Shown: positions 30,579-39,582 of the stretch, piece by piece | Position numbering within the stretch: position 1 is the first letter of the stretch | How the letters are laid out: each line of letters begins with the position of its first letter | NCBI GenBank assembly: GCA_963730365.1 | Contig: CAVSRM010000005.1 | Span: forward strand, 620,001 to 684,000 | Reading direction: 5' to 3' | Length of the DNA stretch: 64,000 nucleotides | Source: Fodinibacter sp963730365 | Lineage (GTDB): Bacteria; Actinomycetota; Actinomycetes; Actinomycetales; Dermatophilaceae | Made by a program: the position numbers and the translations under genes | Notes under the pieces: model-generated | Told to the model about the DNA's origin: nothing | What the model saw: the letters and a program-made list of their open reading frames with translations, nothing else | Database searches by the model: none

Positions 30579-31484
30579 TCAGGAGGTTTGCGCGCCCGGG
30601 TCGTCGAGGACGTCGCGCCACGAGTGCTGTGGCTCGTACCCCAGGAGCTCACGGGCCTTGTGGATGGAGTAGAACGTCTCGTCACGCCCCATCTGCCGAC
30701 GCAGCGGCACCCCGTCGTAGTAGCGGTCGAGGACCTCCTGGGTCGTGACGGCGACGGACATGTCCGCGTTGGCGACGTTGAAGACCTCGTAGCCCAGCCC
30801 GTCGGTCTCCAGGCAGCGCTGCACCATCTGGCCCAGGTCGCGGGTGTCGATGTAGGCGAAGATGTTGCGGCGCCGCAGCGAGGGGTCGGCGAGGAAGTCC
30901 GGGAACAGCTCGGCGTACTCGTGCGGCTCGATGACGTTGTTGATCCGCAGACCGTAGACGTCGGCGCCGGTGCGGGCCTGGAAGGAGCGCGCGGTCACCT
31001 CGTTGGCCACCTTGGACATCGCGTAGGAGTCCTCGGGCACCGTCGGGTGCTCCTCGTCGACGGGGATGTAGTTGGGTCGCCGCTCGCCCTGCGCGAAGCA
31101 GATCCCGTAGGTCGTCTCCGACGATGCGAAGACGACCTTGCGCACGCCCAGCCGGGTCGCCGCCTCGAACACGTTGTAGGTGCTGAGGACGTTCGTCGCG
31201 TAGGTTCTCGCGTCCGACGTGAGCAGGATTGCGGGCACGGCCGCGAAGTGCACGACGGCGTCGTAGGCGGGCGCCTGCTCCCGCTCCAGCTCGGTTGCCC
31301 TCGCCAGCCCCGCCAGGGCTGAGTACGTCTCGCCGATGTCGGTGAGGTCGACCCTCAGGTCGGCCACGTCCGGGTGCCCGAGCGGGACGAGGTCGGCGTT
31401 GGTGACCTCGTGACCCAGCTCGGCGAGGTGCGCCGCGACGTGCGTGCCGGCCTTGCCGCTGCCCCCGGTGAAGAAGATCCGCAT
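30579..31484 (-). CDS. NAD(P)-dependent epimerase/dehydratase family protein
   Basis: 301 residues of extended SDR type. The nucleotide-binding motif is FTGGSGKAGTHVAAHL at residues 5-20, a catalytic Ser/Thr region lies in VVFASSETTYGICFAQGERRP, and the YxxxK pair in DSYAMSKVANEVTARSF. Relatives act on nucleotide sugars or uronic acids; the substrate cannot be named. The ATG at 31484 starts directly with the Rossmann strand. It is downstream of the DUF3515 gene on the same strand with a 110-base gap. Confidence 0.86.
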   Translation of the reverse strand: MRIFFTGGSGKAGTHVAAHLAELGHEVTNADLVPLGHPDVADLRVDLTDIGETYSALAGLARATELEREQAPAYDAVVHFAAVPAILLTSDARTYATNVLSTYNVFEAATRLGVRKVVFASSETTYGICFAQGERRPNYIPVDEEHPTVPEDSYAMSKVANEVTARSFQARTGADVYGLRINNVIEPHEYAELFPDFLADPSLRRRNIFAYIDTRDLGQMVQRCLETDGLGYEVFNVANADMSVAVTTQEVLDRYYDGVPLRRQMGRDETFYSIHKARELLGYEPQHSWRDVLDDPGAQTS

Positions 31485-31594
31485 GGCCCGATCACATCAC
31501 ACTGGCGGCCCCGTCGGACCCGCCAGTGCCCGGCCCTCGTCGTGTGTGTGTGCGCGGCGTGTGAGGTGGGTGGGGGTGGCGGGACCGGCCGGGG

Positions 31595-32053
31595 TCAGCG
31601 ACAGACCAGGTCGTTGGTCGGCAGCGACCGCGCCGCCCCGCCGAACGCCGGCAGCAGCAGCGGCTCCGGCGCATAGTCCGACGGGATGAGCACCTCGATC
31701 GCCGGATCGGTGCCGAAGGTCGTGAACCGGGTGCCGTCGCTGAGCGGGTCGGGGATCCAGCCGACGCCGTCGACCTCGACGCACTCGGTGTCGGTCGGGC
31801 CGAGCGCGGCGACGCCACATCGTGCGATGACGGCGGGGTCGCCCCAGGCTGCGACGGCGGGGGAGTCGGGCGAGGTGTCCCGGGCAGGCATCCCGGAGAC
31901 CTCGGTGGGCCAGGCCTGCGCGGCGGAGGCGCACCCTGACGAGCCCGCGGCGCCGGGAACGGCGACCTCGACGCTCCCCGAGCACCCGGTGAGCACGGCG
32001 ACGGCGGCAGCGCAGAGCGCTGCCGCCGTCGGACGGGTCGTGCGCGCGATCAG
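31595..32053 (-). CDS. DUF3515 lipoprotein, likely with a CTG start
   Basis: With the start at CTG 32053 the protein is 152 residues and begins with a perfect lipoprotein signal: IARTTRP, then TAAALCAAAVAVLTGC with the lipobox LTGC. The next standard start, GTG at 31996, would leave only MLTGC and no signal. The CTG overlaps the TGA of the upstream Lrp gene (CTGA), exactly as ATGA overlaps do elsewhere in the window. The remainder (TEVSGMPARDTSP, DPAVIARCGVAALGPTDTECVEVDGVGWI, EVLIPSDYAPEPLLLPAFGGA) is the DUF3515 family of unknown function, conserved beside thiL in Actinobacteria. Confidence 0.75.
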   Translation of the reverse strand: MIARTTRPTAAALCAAAVAVLTGCSGSVEVAVPGAAGSSGCASAAQAWPTEVSGMPARDTSPDSPAVAAWGDPAVIARCGVAALGPTDTECVEVDGVGWIPDPLSDGTRFTTFGTDPAIEVLIPSDYAPEPLLLPAFGGAARSLPTNDLVCR

Positions 32054-32283
32054 ACGTGGACCACCGTGCAGGTGAGGGTGCGGGTGATGCCCTCCACGTC
32101 CTGGATCTTGGCGATGACGAGCTTGCCGAGCTCGTCGACGGTGGTCGCCTCGACGCGGGCGATGACGTCGTAGGGTCCCGTGACGTCCTCGGCGAGCACG
32201 ACGCCCTCGAGGGCGGCGATGGCCTCTGCGACGGACGCGGCCCGACCGACGTCGGTCTGGACAAGGATGTAGGCCTGAACCAC
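32050..32283 (-). CDS. Lrp/AsnC ligand-binding (RAM) domain protein
   Basis: 77 residues comprising only the RAM/ACT-like effector domain of Lrp/AsnC regulators (AYILVQTDVGRAASVAEAIAALEGV, TGPYDVIARVEATTVDELGKLVI, IQDVEGITRTLTCTVVH). The DNA-binding HTH is absent, as in the stand-alone SARD-type proteins found beside thiL in Actinobacteria, which may bind amino acids or modulate full-length Lrp proteins. The GTG at 32283 follows AGAGG. The stop overlaps the DUF3515 start. Confidence 0.9.
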   Translation of the reverse strand: MVQAYILVQTDVGRAASVAEAIAALEGVVLAEDVTGPYDVIARVEATTVDELGKLVIAKIQDVEGITRTLTCTVVHV

Positions 32284-32416
32284 TGCTGTGCCACCTCTTC
32301 GTGTCAGACGGAGCCGGGTGTCGGCCCCTGAGAGCGGGGCGTCCGTCGTGACGGGCGCCTGCCAGACGCTACCGTGCCGGTGGCCGTACGTCATGGCCGG
32401 GAGGGTGTTGATCACC

Positions 32417-33445
32417 ATGGAACGACTGCGCGACCTCAGCGAGGCCGAGCTGCTCGCGCGCCTCGGACCGGTGTATGCCGGCGTGTCGCACCGCGCTGCT
32501 GACGTGCCGGTCGGTCCCGGGGACGATGCCGCCGTGGTCGCGGCCCCCTCCGGCTCGGTCGTCGCCAGCGTCGACGCCATGGTCCGGGGGTCGGACTGGC
32601 GCGACGAGTGGTCCGGTGCCCACGACGTCGGGGTCAAGGTGACCGCCCAGAACCTCGCGGACATCGCCGCCATGGGTGCTGTCCCGACCGGCCTCCTCGT
32701 CTCCCTGGCTGCAGACCCCGAGACCGGTGTGGAGTGGGCGGTGGACCTGGCCCGAGGGATCGCCGCCCTGGCGTCGGATGCCGGGGTTCCCGTCGTGGGG
32801 GGAGACCTCTCCTCGGCGCCGGCCGGTGTCGTCGTCGTGTCGGTCACGGCGCTGGGGGACCTGCAGGGTCGGGCCCCGGTGCTCCGCTCCGGGGCCCGCG
32901 TGGGTGACGTGGTGGCCGTCTGCGGCTCCCTCGGCCGCTCCGGTGGCGGGCTCGCGCTCTACCTCTCCGGCGAGGACGTGCCGGACGTCGATGGCCCCGG
33001 TTCTTCCCGGACAGGGCGGGCTCATGCGGTCGCTGACCTCATGTCCTACCACCGCGCCCCGCGCCCGCCATGGGAGTCCGGGCCGGTGGCGGCGATCGCC
33101 GGGGCGCGGGCCCTCATCGACGTCTCGGACGGACTGGTGACCGACACTGCGCGACTGGCCGCTGCGAGCGGGGTGCACATCGACCTCGACGGACTCGTGC
33201 TGCGCGAGCGGTACGCCGACGGGCCGTTGACCGATGCGCTCGGAGCGGCGGCGGCCCTGGTGCAGGTGCTGTCCGGGGGGGAGGAACACGCCCTGGTCGG
33301 GTGCTTTCCCCGGAGCGTCGACCTCTCCGCGCTCGCCGGTGAGCCCTGGCACGCCGTCGGCCGGGTCGTGGCTGCCGACCCGGGGGGTGTCACCGTCGAC
33401 GGTGACGAGCCCGAGGTCCGCGGTTGGGACCACTTCGCCGGCTGA
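32417..33445 (+). CDS. thiL: Thiamine-monophosphate kinase
   Basis: 342 residues, phosphorylating thiamine monophosphate to the cofactor thiamine diphosphate. PurM-like ATPase motifs are GPGDDAAVVAAPSGSVVASVDAMVRG (metal-binding Asp cluster), HDVGVKVTAQNLADIAAMGAVPTGLLVSLA, GVPVVGGDLSSAP and ARALIDVSDGLVTDTARLA. The ATG at 32417 begins the family-typical RLRDLSEAELLARL; GGGAGG lies 12 bases upstream, so an in-frame GTG at 32405 is a possible alternative. It ends at a bidirectional terminator shared with rpmB. Confidence 0.95.
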   Translation: MERLRDLSEAELLARLGPVYAGVSHRAADVPVGPGDDAAVVAAPSGSVVASVDAMVRGSDWRDEWSGAHDVGVKVTAQNLADIAAMGAVPTGLLVSLAADPETGVEWAVDLARGIAALASDAGVPVVGGDLSSAPAGVVVVSVTALGDLQGRAPVLRSGARVGDVVAVCGSLGRSGGGLALYLSGEDVPDVDGPGSSRTGRAHAVADLMSYHRAPRPPWESGPVAAIAGARALIDVSDGLVTDTARLAAASGVHIDLDGLVLRERYADGPLTDALGAAAALVQVLSGGEEHALVGCFPRSVDLSALAGEPWHAVGRVVAADPGGVTVDGDEPEVRGWDHFAG

Positions 33446-33477
33446 GCGGCATCCGAGCTCCCGGACCGGGAGTGCGG

Positions 33478-33512
33478 AACGGGCGGCCCCCCGTGGTGGG
33501 GAGCCGCCCGTT
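33478..33512. terminator. Bidirectional terminator between thiL and rpmB
   Basis: AACGGGCGGC (33478-33487) pairs perfectly with GCCGCCCGTT (33503-33512), with further C/G pairing toward the loop. It sits between convergent genes. Confidence 0.75.
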
Positions 33513-33529
33513 CACGGGGCGTTCAGGGG

Positions 33530-33724
33530 TCAGCGCTTGACCTTGCCGGCCTTGAGGCAGGAGGTGCAGACGTTGAGACGCTTCGGGGTCACACCCGCGT
33601 CGCCGACGAGAGCCTTGACACGCTGGATGTTGGGGTTCCAGCGACGCTTCGTGCGACGGTGCGAGTGAGAGATGCTGTGCCCGAAACCGGGTCCCTTGCC
33701 GCAGACATCGCAGTTGGCAGCCAC
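33530..33724 (-). CDS. rpmB: 50S ribosomal protein L28
   Basis: 64 residues. It has the L28 pattern NCDVCGKGPGFGHSISHSHRRT and RWNPNIQRV, and the C-terminal CTSCLKAGKV. The two CxxC pairs make it a zinc-containing (C+) form, so the genome may also carry a C- paralogue made under zinc limitation. The GTG start at 33724 has GGAGATCACCC upstream; the frame is open further upstream to 33787 without homology. Transcribed away from the DAK2 gene. Confidence 0.96.
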   Translation of the reverse strand: MAANCDVCGKGPGFGHSISHSHRRTKRRWNPNIQRVKALVGDAGVTPKRLNVCTSCLKAGKVKR

Positions 33725-33869
33725 GGGTGATCTCCTACAGTCGTGTATCAGGTGGTCGAGGGGCGGTGCGATCGAGCGCACGCGCAACCGGACAAGAGTA
33801 GCCGAGCCGTAGCCGTGGAACCAAAACGCCCTCCAGGGCTGTGAGGGTGGGGGCCGTTACCCTGAGGCC

Positions 33870-35576
33870 GTGCCCGAGACGTTCACCGCCGCCGACGCCC
33901 GCCACTGGGCCGTGCTCACCCGGGCCGCCCTGGCGGCGAGGCGCCGAGAGATCGACGCGCTCAACGTCTTTCCGGTCCCCGACGGCGACACCGGCACCAA
34001 CCTCTACCTCACATTCGACACCGCGATCGACGACATCGCCTCGGCCCGTCAGGACGCGGGGGAGGAGGAGCAGGCCACGCTGTCGCAGGAGTGCGCCGCC
34101 CTGCGGCGGGCGATGCTCCTCTCGGCCCGCGGCAACTCAGGGGTCATCGTGAGCCAGCTCGTCGGGGGCCTGTGCTCCGCAGTCATCGACAGCGGCGCGC
34201 ACGAGGTCGATGCCGGTCTGCTCGCCCGAGCGCTCGACGCCGGTGCCCGAGCGGCCCGGTCAGCGGTCACGCACCCCCAGGAGGGCACGATCCTCACCGT
34301 CGCCGACGATGCCGCTGCTGCCGCAACGGCATCGGCCGCCGAGGGGGGGTCGCTCGAGGAGGTCTGCGAGGCAGCGGTCGAGGAGGCCCGCGCATCGCTC
34401 GCCCGCACCCCCGAGCTCCTGCCCGCGCTCGCGCGAGCCGGCGTCGTCGACGCGGGAGGCGCCGGCTGCGTGCTCATGCTCGAGTCGTTCCACCGAGTCG
34501 TCACCGGGGGCTGGAGCTCCACGGACGAAGGGCTGCTCTCGGCCGGGCTGGCGCCGCTCAGGCGCACCGAGTGGGTCACCGGGTCGGGCACCGAGGCTGG
34601 TGACGACGCCCCGGGCAGCGGCAGCCCGCGGCCCGACCCCCTCGACATCGCGGGGGAGTGCGTCGGCGACGGTCCGGCATACGAGGTCATGTACCTCCTG
34701 ACCGAGAGCTCGGCGGAGGCCGTCGCCACGCTCACCGCCACCCTCGACGGACTCGGCGACTCGCTGCTCGTCGTGGGCGGTCCGGACCTGTGGAACGTCC
34801 ACGTGCACGTCGACGACCCCGGTGCGGCGGTCGAGGCGGGCCTGCGCGCCGGGCACCCGGAGCGGATCCGGATCAGCCACTTCGCGAGCCAGCCCTCCTC
34901 CCCGGAGGCGCCCGCCGCGGTGGGCGTGGTCGCCTGCGCGGCCGGCCCCGGAGTGAGCGCCCTGATGGAGGCCGTGGGCGCCGTGGTCGTCAGGTCCGGT
35001 CCCGGTCGGCGCGCGTCCGCCGGCCAGCTGCTGGATGCCGTGCGACGTGCCGGTGCGCACTCCGTCGTCATCCTCCCCGGCGACCCGGACACGCTCATGG
35101 CCGCCGAGGTGGCGGTCCAGGCGGCAGCGGGTGAGGGCCTGGACGCCCACGTGCTCCCCGCCCGCACGACCGTGCAGTCCCTCGCGGCGCTCGCCGTGCT
35201 CGACCCCTCCCGCTCCCTGCGCGACAACCTCCTGTCGATGACCAGTGCCGCGGTCTCCACCCGGCACGGCGCCGTCACCGTCGCGACCAAGGAGGCCCTG
35301 ACCTGGGCCGGGGTGTGCCAGCCCGGCGACGTGCTCGGCATCGTCGACGGCGACGTCGCCTTCCTCGAGGAGGACCTCGGCGCCGCGACCGCCGAGGTCC
35401 TCGGACGCCTCCTGTCCTCGGGGGGCGAGCTCGTCACCCTCGTCGTCGGCGCCGATGCCCGGGACGACCTCGCCGAGCGGGCCCGCGCGGCGCTCCTGCA
35501 CGATCGGCCCGAGCTCGAGGTGAGCATCATCGACGGCGGCCAGCCCGTGTACCCCCTGCTCATCGGGGTGGAGTGA
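33870..35576 (+). CDS. DAK2 domain protein (FakA/YloV-like)
   Basis: 568 residues. The N-terminal DAK2 domain (1-200) has ALNVFPVPDGDTGTNLYLTFD, the Mg-ATP-binding Asp cluster, and LLSARGNSGVIVSQLVGGL. The middle and C-terminal parts (GDGPAYEVMYLL, DSLLVVGGPDLWNVHVHVDDPG, HSVVILPGDPDT) match YloV/FakA, the kinase that phosphorylates DegV-bound fatty acids in Firmicutes; no DegV gene is adjacent. The GTG at 33870 is exactly six bases after TACCCT (33858-33863) with no Shine-Dalgarno, so the mRNA is probably leaderless. recG follows directly. Confidence 0.9.
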   Translation: MPETFTAADARHWAVLTRAALAARRREIDALNVFPVPDGDTGTNLYLTFDTAIDDIASARQDAGEEEQATLSQECAALRRAMLLSARGNSGVIVSQLVGGLCSAVIDSGAHEVDAGLLARALDAGARAARSAVTHPQEGTILTVADDAAAAATASAAEGGSLEEVCEAAVEEARASLARTPELLPALARAGVVDAGGAGCVLMLESFHRVVTGGWSSTDEGLLSAGLAPLRRTEWVTGSGTEAGDDAPGSGSPRPDPLDIAGECVGDGPAYEVMYLLTESSAEAVATLTATLDGLGDSLLVVGGPDLWNVHVHVDDPGAAVEAGLRAGHPERIRISHFASQPSSPEAPAAVGVVACAAGPGVSALMEAVGAVVVRSGPGRRASAGQLLDAVRRAGAHSVVILPGDPDTLMAAEVAVQAAAGEGLDAHVLPARTTVQSLAALAVLDPSRSLRDNLLSMTSAAVSTRHGAVTVATKEALTWAGVCQPGDVLGIVDGDVAFLEEDLGAATAEVLGRLLSSGGELVTLVVGADARDDLAERARAALLHDRPELEVSIIDGGQPVYPLLIGVE

Positions 35577-37751
35577 GTGGCGACCGAGTCGAGCAAGCTC
35601 GCCCCGATCATCGCGACGGCCGCCAAGACCTTCGCCAAGGAACGTGACATCCACACCGTCGGCGACCTCCTGGCGTTCTGGCCGCGCCGCTACCGCACCC
35701 GGGAGAGCGACCTGGGCGCGGTCACCCCGGGCGAGTTCCTCGTCGGCGTCGCGGAGGTCAAGTCCGCCACGAGCCGCTCCATGAAGCAGCGCAAGGGGAG
35801 GATGCTCAACGTCGTCATCACCGACGGGACGCACGACCTCGCGGTCACGTTCTTCACGTCCTGGGGCCACGAGAAGGCCCTCGTGCCCGGAGCCCGTGGC
35901 ATCTTCGCCGGCACCGTGGGCACCTACGGCGGCAGCCTCCAGCTCACCCACCCCGGCTACACCATGCTCGACGACTTCGACGCCGGTGACCGCAAGGACC
36001 TCATCCCGATCTACCGGCCGGTCGGCCGGCTGCACACGTGGACGGTGACCGAGAGCGTGCGGCGGGTCCTCGACGTGCTCGACGACGTGCCCGACCCGTT
36101 GCCCCAGGACGTGTTGGACCGCCGGTCGCTGGTGCCGCGCACCGCTGCGCTGCGCGGCATCCACACCCCCAACGCCTGGGCCGAGGTCGAGGAGGCGCGC
36201 CGTCGGCTCCGCTTCGAGGAGGCCTTCGTGCTGCAGGTGGTGCTGGCCCAGCGCCGCCTCGCCGCCTCGGGCCAGTCGACGACCGCTCGCCCGGCCCGGC
36301 CCGGCGGCATCCTGGAGGCCTTCGACGCGAGGCTGCCGTTCACGCTCACCGCGGGGCAGCGTGAGGTCGGTGCGACGCTGGCCGCCGAGATGGACTCCAC
36401 GGTTCCGATGCACCGCCTGCTCCAGGGGGAGGTCGGCTCGGGCAAGACCGTCGTCGCGCTGCGCGCCATGCTGGCGGCGGTCGACTCCGGCGGGCAGGCC
36501 GCGCTCCTCGCGCCGACGGAGGTCCTCGCGGCCCAGCACCACCGCACCATCACCGCCATGCTCGGGGACCTCGCCGAGGGCGGCATGCTCGGCGGCGCCG
36601 ACACCGGCACGCGCGCCGCGCTCCTCACCGGCAGCCGGACCACCGCCCAGCGACGCAGCGCGCTCCTCGACATCGCCAGCGGCGACGCGGGGATCGTCGT
36701 GGGCACCCATGCGCTCCTCCAGGACACCGTCAGCTTCGTCGACCTCGCCCTCGTGGTCGTCGACGAGCAGCACCGGTTCGGCGTCGAGCAGCGCGACGCG
36801 CTGCGCGGCAAGGGCACCGTCCCGCCGCACGTCCTCGTCATGACCGCGACCCCGATCCCGCGCACGGTCGCCATGACCGTGTTCGGCGACCTCGAGACCT
36901 CGACCCTGCGCGAGCTGCCCTCCGGCCGCGCCGCGATCACGACGCACGTCGTCCCCGAGGACCGACCCGGCTGGATGTCGCGCACCTGGGCCCGGGTGGC
37001 CGAGGAGGTGCGCAGGGGGCGCCAGGCCTACGTCGTCTGCCCCAGGATCGGTGACGAGGACGGCGCCGACGACGAGACCGTGCTGGCGAGCGACGCCGAC
37101 GCGCAGGACGGGGCCGCCGAGGGCGCGCCGCCGCCCCGCCCCCTCAAGAGCGTGTACGCCGTGCACGCGGGCCTTCTCGAGGAGGGCGCCCTGCAGGGGC
37201 TCTCCATCGAGGTGCTGCACGGCCGGCTCGCGCCCGAGGAGAAGGACGCCGTCATGGGCCGGTTCGCGCGAGGGGAGCTCGACGTGCTCGTCTCCACGAC
37301 CGTCATCGAGGTCGGGGTCGACGTGCCCAACGCCAGCGTCATGGTCGTCATGGACGCGGACCGGTTCGGTGTCTCCCAGCTCCACCAGCTCCGCGGGCGG
37401 ATCGGCCGCGGTGGACACCCGGGGCTCTGCCTGCTCGTCACGGGCTCCGACGCGGAGCCCGTGACGACCAGGCTCGATGCCGTCGCGGCCTCGACCGACG
37501 GTTTCGAGCTGGCCCGCCTCGACCTCTCGCAGCGACGAGAGGGCGACATCCTCGGCGCCGCCCAGCACGGGCGGCGCACCCAGCTGGAGTTCCTCCACGT
37601 CCTCGATGACGAGGAGGTCATCACGCAGGCGAGAGCGGACGCCTTCGCCCTGGTGGAGCACGACCCGGACCTCGCGGGGCACCCCCACCTGGCCCGGGCG
37701 GTCCGGGCGCGGGTCGACGCCGAGCAGGCCGCCTACCTGGAACGGGGCTGA
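35577..37751 (+). CDS. recG: ATP-dependent DNA helicase RecG
   Basis: 724 residues, remodelling stalled forks and Holliday junctions. An N-terminal wedge/OB domain (about 50-150) precedes the helicase core: Walker A GEVGSGKT at 284-291, Walker B DEQH at 396-399, motif III TATPIPRT and motif VI QLRGRIGRG. An insert of Asp/Ala-rich sequence (DEDGADDETVLASDADAQDGA) lies in the second RecA domain. The GTG start immediately follows the stop of the DAK2 gene. The next gene, rsmD, starts two bases after its stop. Confidence 0.96.
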   Translation: MATESSKLAPIIATAAKTFAKERDIHTVGDLLAFWPRRYRTRESDLGAVTPGEFLVGVAEVKSATSRSMKQRKGRMLNVVITDGTHDLAVTFFTSWGHEKALVPGARGIFAGTVGTYGGSLQLTHPGYTMLDDFDAGDRKDLIPIYRPVGRLHTWTVTESVRRVLDVLDDVPDPLPQDVLDRRSLVPRTAALRGIHTPNAWAEVEEARRRLRFEEAFVLQVVLAQRRLAASGQSTTARPARPGGILEAFDARLPFTLTAGQREVGATLAAEMDSTVPMHRLLQGEVGSGKTVVALRAMLAAVDSGGQAALLAPTEVLAAQHHRTITAMLGDLAEGGMLGGADTGTRAALLTGSRTTAQRRSALLDIASGDAGIVVGTHALLQDTVSFVDLALVVVDEQHRFGVEQRDALRGKGTVPPHVLVMTATPIPRTVAMTVFGDLETSTLRELPSGRAAITTHVVPEDRPGWMSRTWARVAEEVRRGRQAYVVCPRIGDEDGADDETVLASDADAQDGAAEGAPPPRPLKSVYAVHAGLLEEGALQGLSIEVLHGRLAPEEKDAVMGRFARGELDVLVSTTVIEVGVDVPNASVMVVMDADRFGVSQLHQLRGRIGRGGHPGLCLLVTGSDAEPVTTRLDAVAASTDGFELARLDLSQRREGDILGAAQHGRRTQLEFLHVLDDEEVITQARADAFALVEHDPDLAGHPHLARAVRARVDAEQAAYLERG

Positions 37752-37752
37752 G

Positions 37753-38313
37753 GTGACCCGCATCATCGCCGGGAGCGCCGGGGGCCGCAGCCTGCAGACC
37801 CCGCCAGGGTCGGGGACGAGGCCGACGAGCGACCGCGTGCGGGAGGCGATCTTCTCCGCGCTGGAGGCTCGCGATGCGCTCGCCGGGGTGCGGGTCCTCG
37901 ACCTGTATGCCGGCTCCGGAGCCCTGGGGCTGGAGGCGGCGAGCCGGGGCGCCGCGTCGGTGCTGCTCGTGGAGTCCGACGCCCGAGCGGTCTCGGTGAT
38001 CCGGGACAACATCGCGGCGTTGGACCTCTCCGCGGGGCAGGCCCTGCGGATGACCGTCGTGGCCGCCCTCGCCGCCGGCCCCCCGGGTGGCCCGGTCGGG
38101 CTCGCGCTCCTGGACCCTCCCTACTCCCTCGGCGAGGAGGACCTCGCCGTGGTGCTCCAGCACCTCACCGACCGGTGGCTCAGCGATGACGCACTCGTCG
38201 TGGTCGAGCGCTCCACGAGGTCGCCGGAGCCGTCCTGGCCCCACGCGCTCGAGCGGGTCGGGAAGGGTCGCCGCTACGGCGACACCACCGTCTGGTTCGC
38301 CGAACTCGCCTGA
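37753..38313 (+). CDS. rsmD: 16S rRNA (guanine966-N2)-methyltransferase
   Basis: 186 residues. It has the family N-terminus RIIAGSAGGRSLQTPPG and the substrate segment TRPTSDRVREAIFSALEA. SAM motif I is VLDLYAGSGALGLEAASRGA and the catalytic motif is LLDPPYSLGEEDL (DPPY), as expected for an N2-guanine methyltransferase. The GTG at 37753 lies one base after the recG stop, so translation is coupled. Confidence 0.95.
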   Translation: MTRIIAGSAGGRSLQTPPGSGTRPTSDRVREAIFSALEARDALAGVRVLDLYAGSGALGLEAASRGAASVLLVESDARAVSVIRDNIAALDLSAGQALRMTVVAALAAGPPGGPVGLALLDPPYSLGEEDLAVVLQHLTDRWLSDDALVVVERSTRSPEPSWPHALERVGKGRRYGDTTVWFAELA

Positions 38314-38357
38314 GCCCCGAGCTCGATCCGACGGCATTCGTTGGCAGGATGGAGGGT

Positions 38358-38990
38358 ATGGCTGACATCGAGATCCCCCGACCCACCAGCGGCGACGTCG
38401 TCGACCTGATCCTCGAGGACCACCGGCTCTTCGAGGACCTCCTGCGCGAGTGCCGCCGCCCCGACGCCGACCGCTCCGCGGCGCGCACCGCCCTCGCCGA
38501 GGTCCTTGTGGCTCACGCCACGGCCGAGGAGGAGAAGGTCTACCCGAGCCTGCGACGCTCCCGGGCCATCGGTGAGCACGAGGAGGAGCACAGCGAGGAG
38601 GAGCACGCCGAGATCACCGAGGCGCTCCTGGGCTTCCTGCGCGCCCGGGGAACCGACACCGACAAGTACGACGAGGCGCTCGAGGACCTCGCGACGGTCG
38701 TCAACCACCACTCCAACGAGGAGGAGCAGACCATCCTGGAACCCGCTCGCGAGGAGGTCGCGGCCGAGCGTCGGGCCGACCTCGGCGTCGCGTGGGCCAC
38801 CCGCAGGAACACGCTCCTCGAAGAGGGTTGCGCCTCCGAGGAGCAGGTCGCCGCGCTCCTGGAAGGGGACGTCGCCGAGGGCACCATCGCTCCCGAGGAC
38901 GCGCGCCGCGAGGCCGCGGCGATCAAGGCCGAGGCCAAGGAGAAGGCCGAGGCGCTGGAGGAGTCCGCCAAGGACGCCGCGTCCGGCTGA
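38358..38990 (+). CDS. Hemerythrin-like domain protein
   Basis: About 210 residues. A four-helix HHE domain occupies 1-140, with His/Glu iron-ligand candidates in ILEDHRLFEDLL, VAHATAEEEKVYPSL, EHEEEHSEEEHAEI and VNHHSNEEEQTILE. The C-terminal 60 residues are a charged helix (AIKAEAKEKAEALEESAKDA). Such proteins bind a di-iron centre and are linked to oxygen or NO stress. Start is ambiguous: ATG 38349 or ATG 38358; 38358 is preferred because AGGA lies eight bases upstream. It is inserted between rsmD and coaD. Confidence 0.85.
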   Translation: MADIEIPRPTSGDVVDLILEDHRLFEDLLRECRRPDADRSAARTALAEVLVAHATAEEEKVYPSLRRSRAIGEHEEEHSEEEHAEITEALLGFLRARGTDTDKYDEALEDLATVVNHHSNEEEQTILEPAREEVAAERRADLGVAWATRRNTLLEEGCASEEQVAALLEGDVAEGTIAPEDARREAAAIKAEAKEKAEALEESAKDAASG

Positions 38991-39075
38991 GGGCGAGGCG
39001 CCGCGACACGGGCCCCCGGGGATCCGCGGGTGCTGACGGTCGAGGATGACCGCCGTCGCTGGGTACCGTGGTCCC

Positions 39076-39582
39076 GTGACCCACCGACCTCGTCGCGCCG
39101 TGTGCCCCGGCTCCTACGACCCCGTGACCGCCGGACACCTCGACGTCATCCTCCGCGCGGCCGCCCTGTACGACGAGGTCGTCGTGGCGGTGCTCCACAA
39201 CCCCGCCAAGGCCGGCACCTTCACCGTCGAGGAGCGGGTCTCCTTCCTCGAGAACTCCATCGCCGGGCAGGGTCCGGACGCGACCGTGCGGGTGGAGGTG
39301 TTCTCCGGCCGGCTCCTCGTCGACGTCTGCCGCGACGTCGACGCCGACATGGTCGTCAAGGGCCTGCGCAGCGAGGCCGACTTCGGCTACGAGCTGCCGA
39401 TGGCCCAGATGAACCGCCACCTCACGGGTGTCGAGACCCTCTTCCTGCCGGGCGAGGCGGGGCTCGGCCACGTCTCGAGCTCGCTGGTCAAGGAGGTCGT
39501 GCGCTACGGCGGAGACGTGACGGGCCTGGTCCCCGACGAGGTGCGTGACGCCCTCGTCGACCGCCTGCGTGACGCTCGCTGA
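39076..39582 (+). CDS. coaD: Phosphopantetheine adenylyltransferase
   Basis: 168 residues, fourth step of coenzyme A synthesis. The nucleotidyltransferase motif TAGH appears in AVCPGSYDPVTAGHLDVILRAA, with VVKGLRSEADFGYELPMAQMNRHL and the C-terminal HVSSSLVKEVVRYGGDV. The GTG at 39076 is six bases after TACCGT (39064-39069) and lacks a Shine-Dalgarno, so a leaderless transcript is likely; the upstream in-frame start at 39046 would precede this promoter. The rsmD-coaD neighbourhood is conserved. Confidence 0.95.
   Translation: MTHRPRRAVCPGSYDPVTAGHLDVILRAAALYDEVVVAVLHNPAKAGTFTVEERVSFLENSIAGQGPDATVRVEVFSGRLLVDVCRDVDADMVVKGLRSEADFGYELPMAQMNRHLTGVETLFLPGEAGLGHVSSSLVKEVVRYGGDVTGLVPDEVRDALVDRLRDAR

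Noticed and set aside
34260..38012. A 1250-residue open frame opposite the DAK2, recG and rsmD genes
   Set aside because: It is the antisense of well-identified genes in high-GC DNA, where long shadow frames are common; low-complexity His/Gly/Arg composition.
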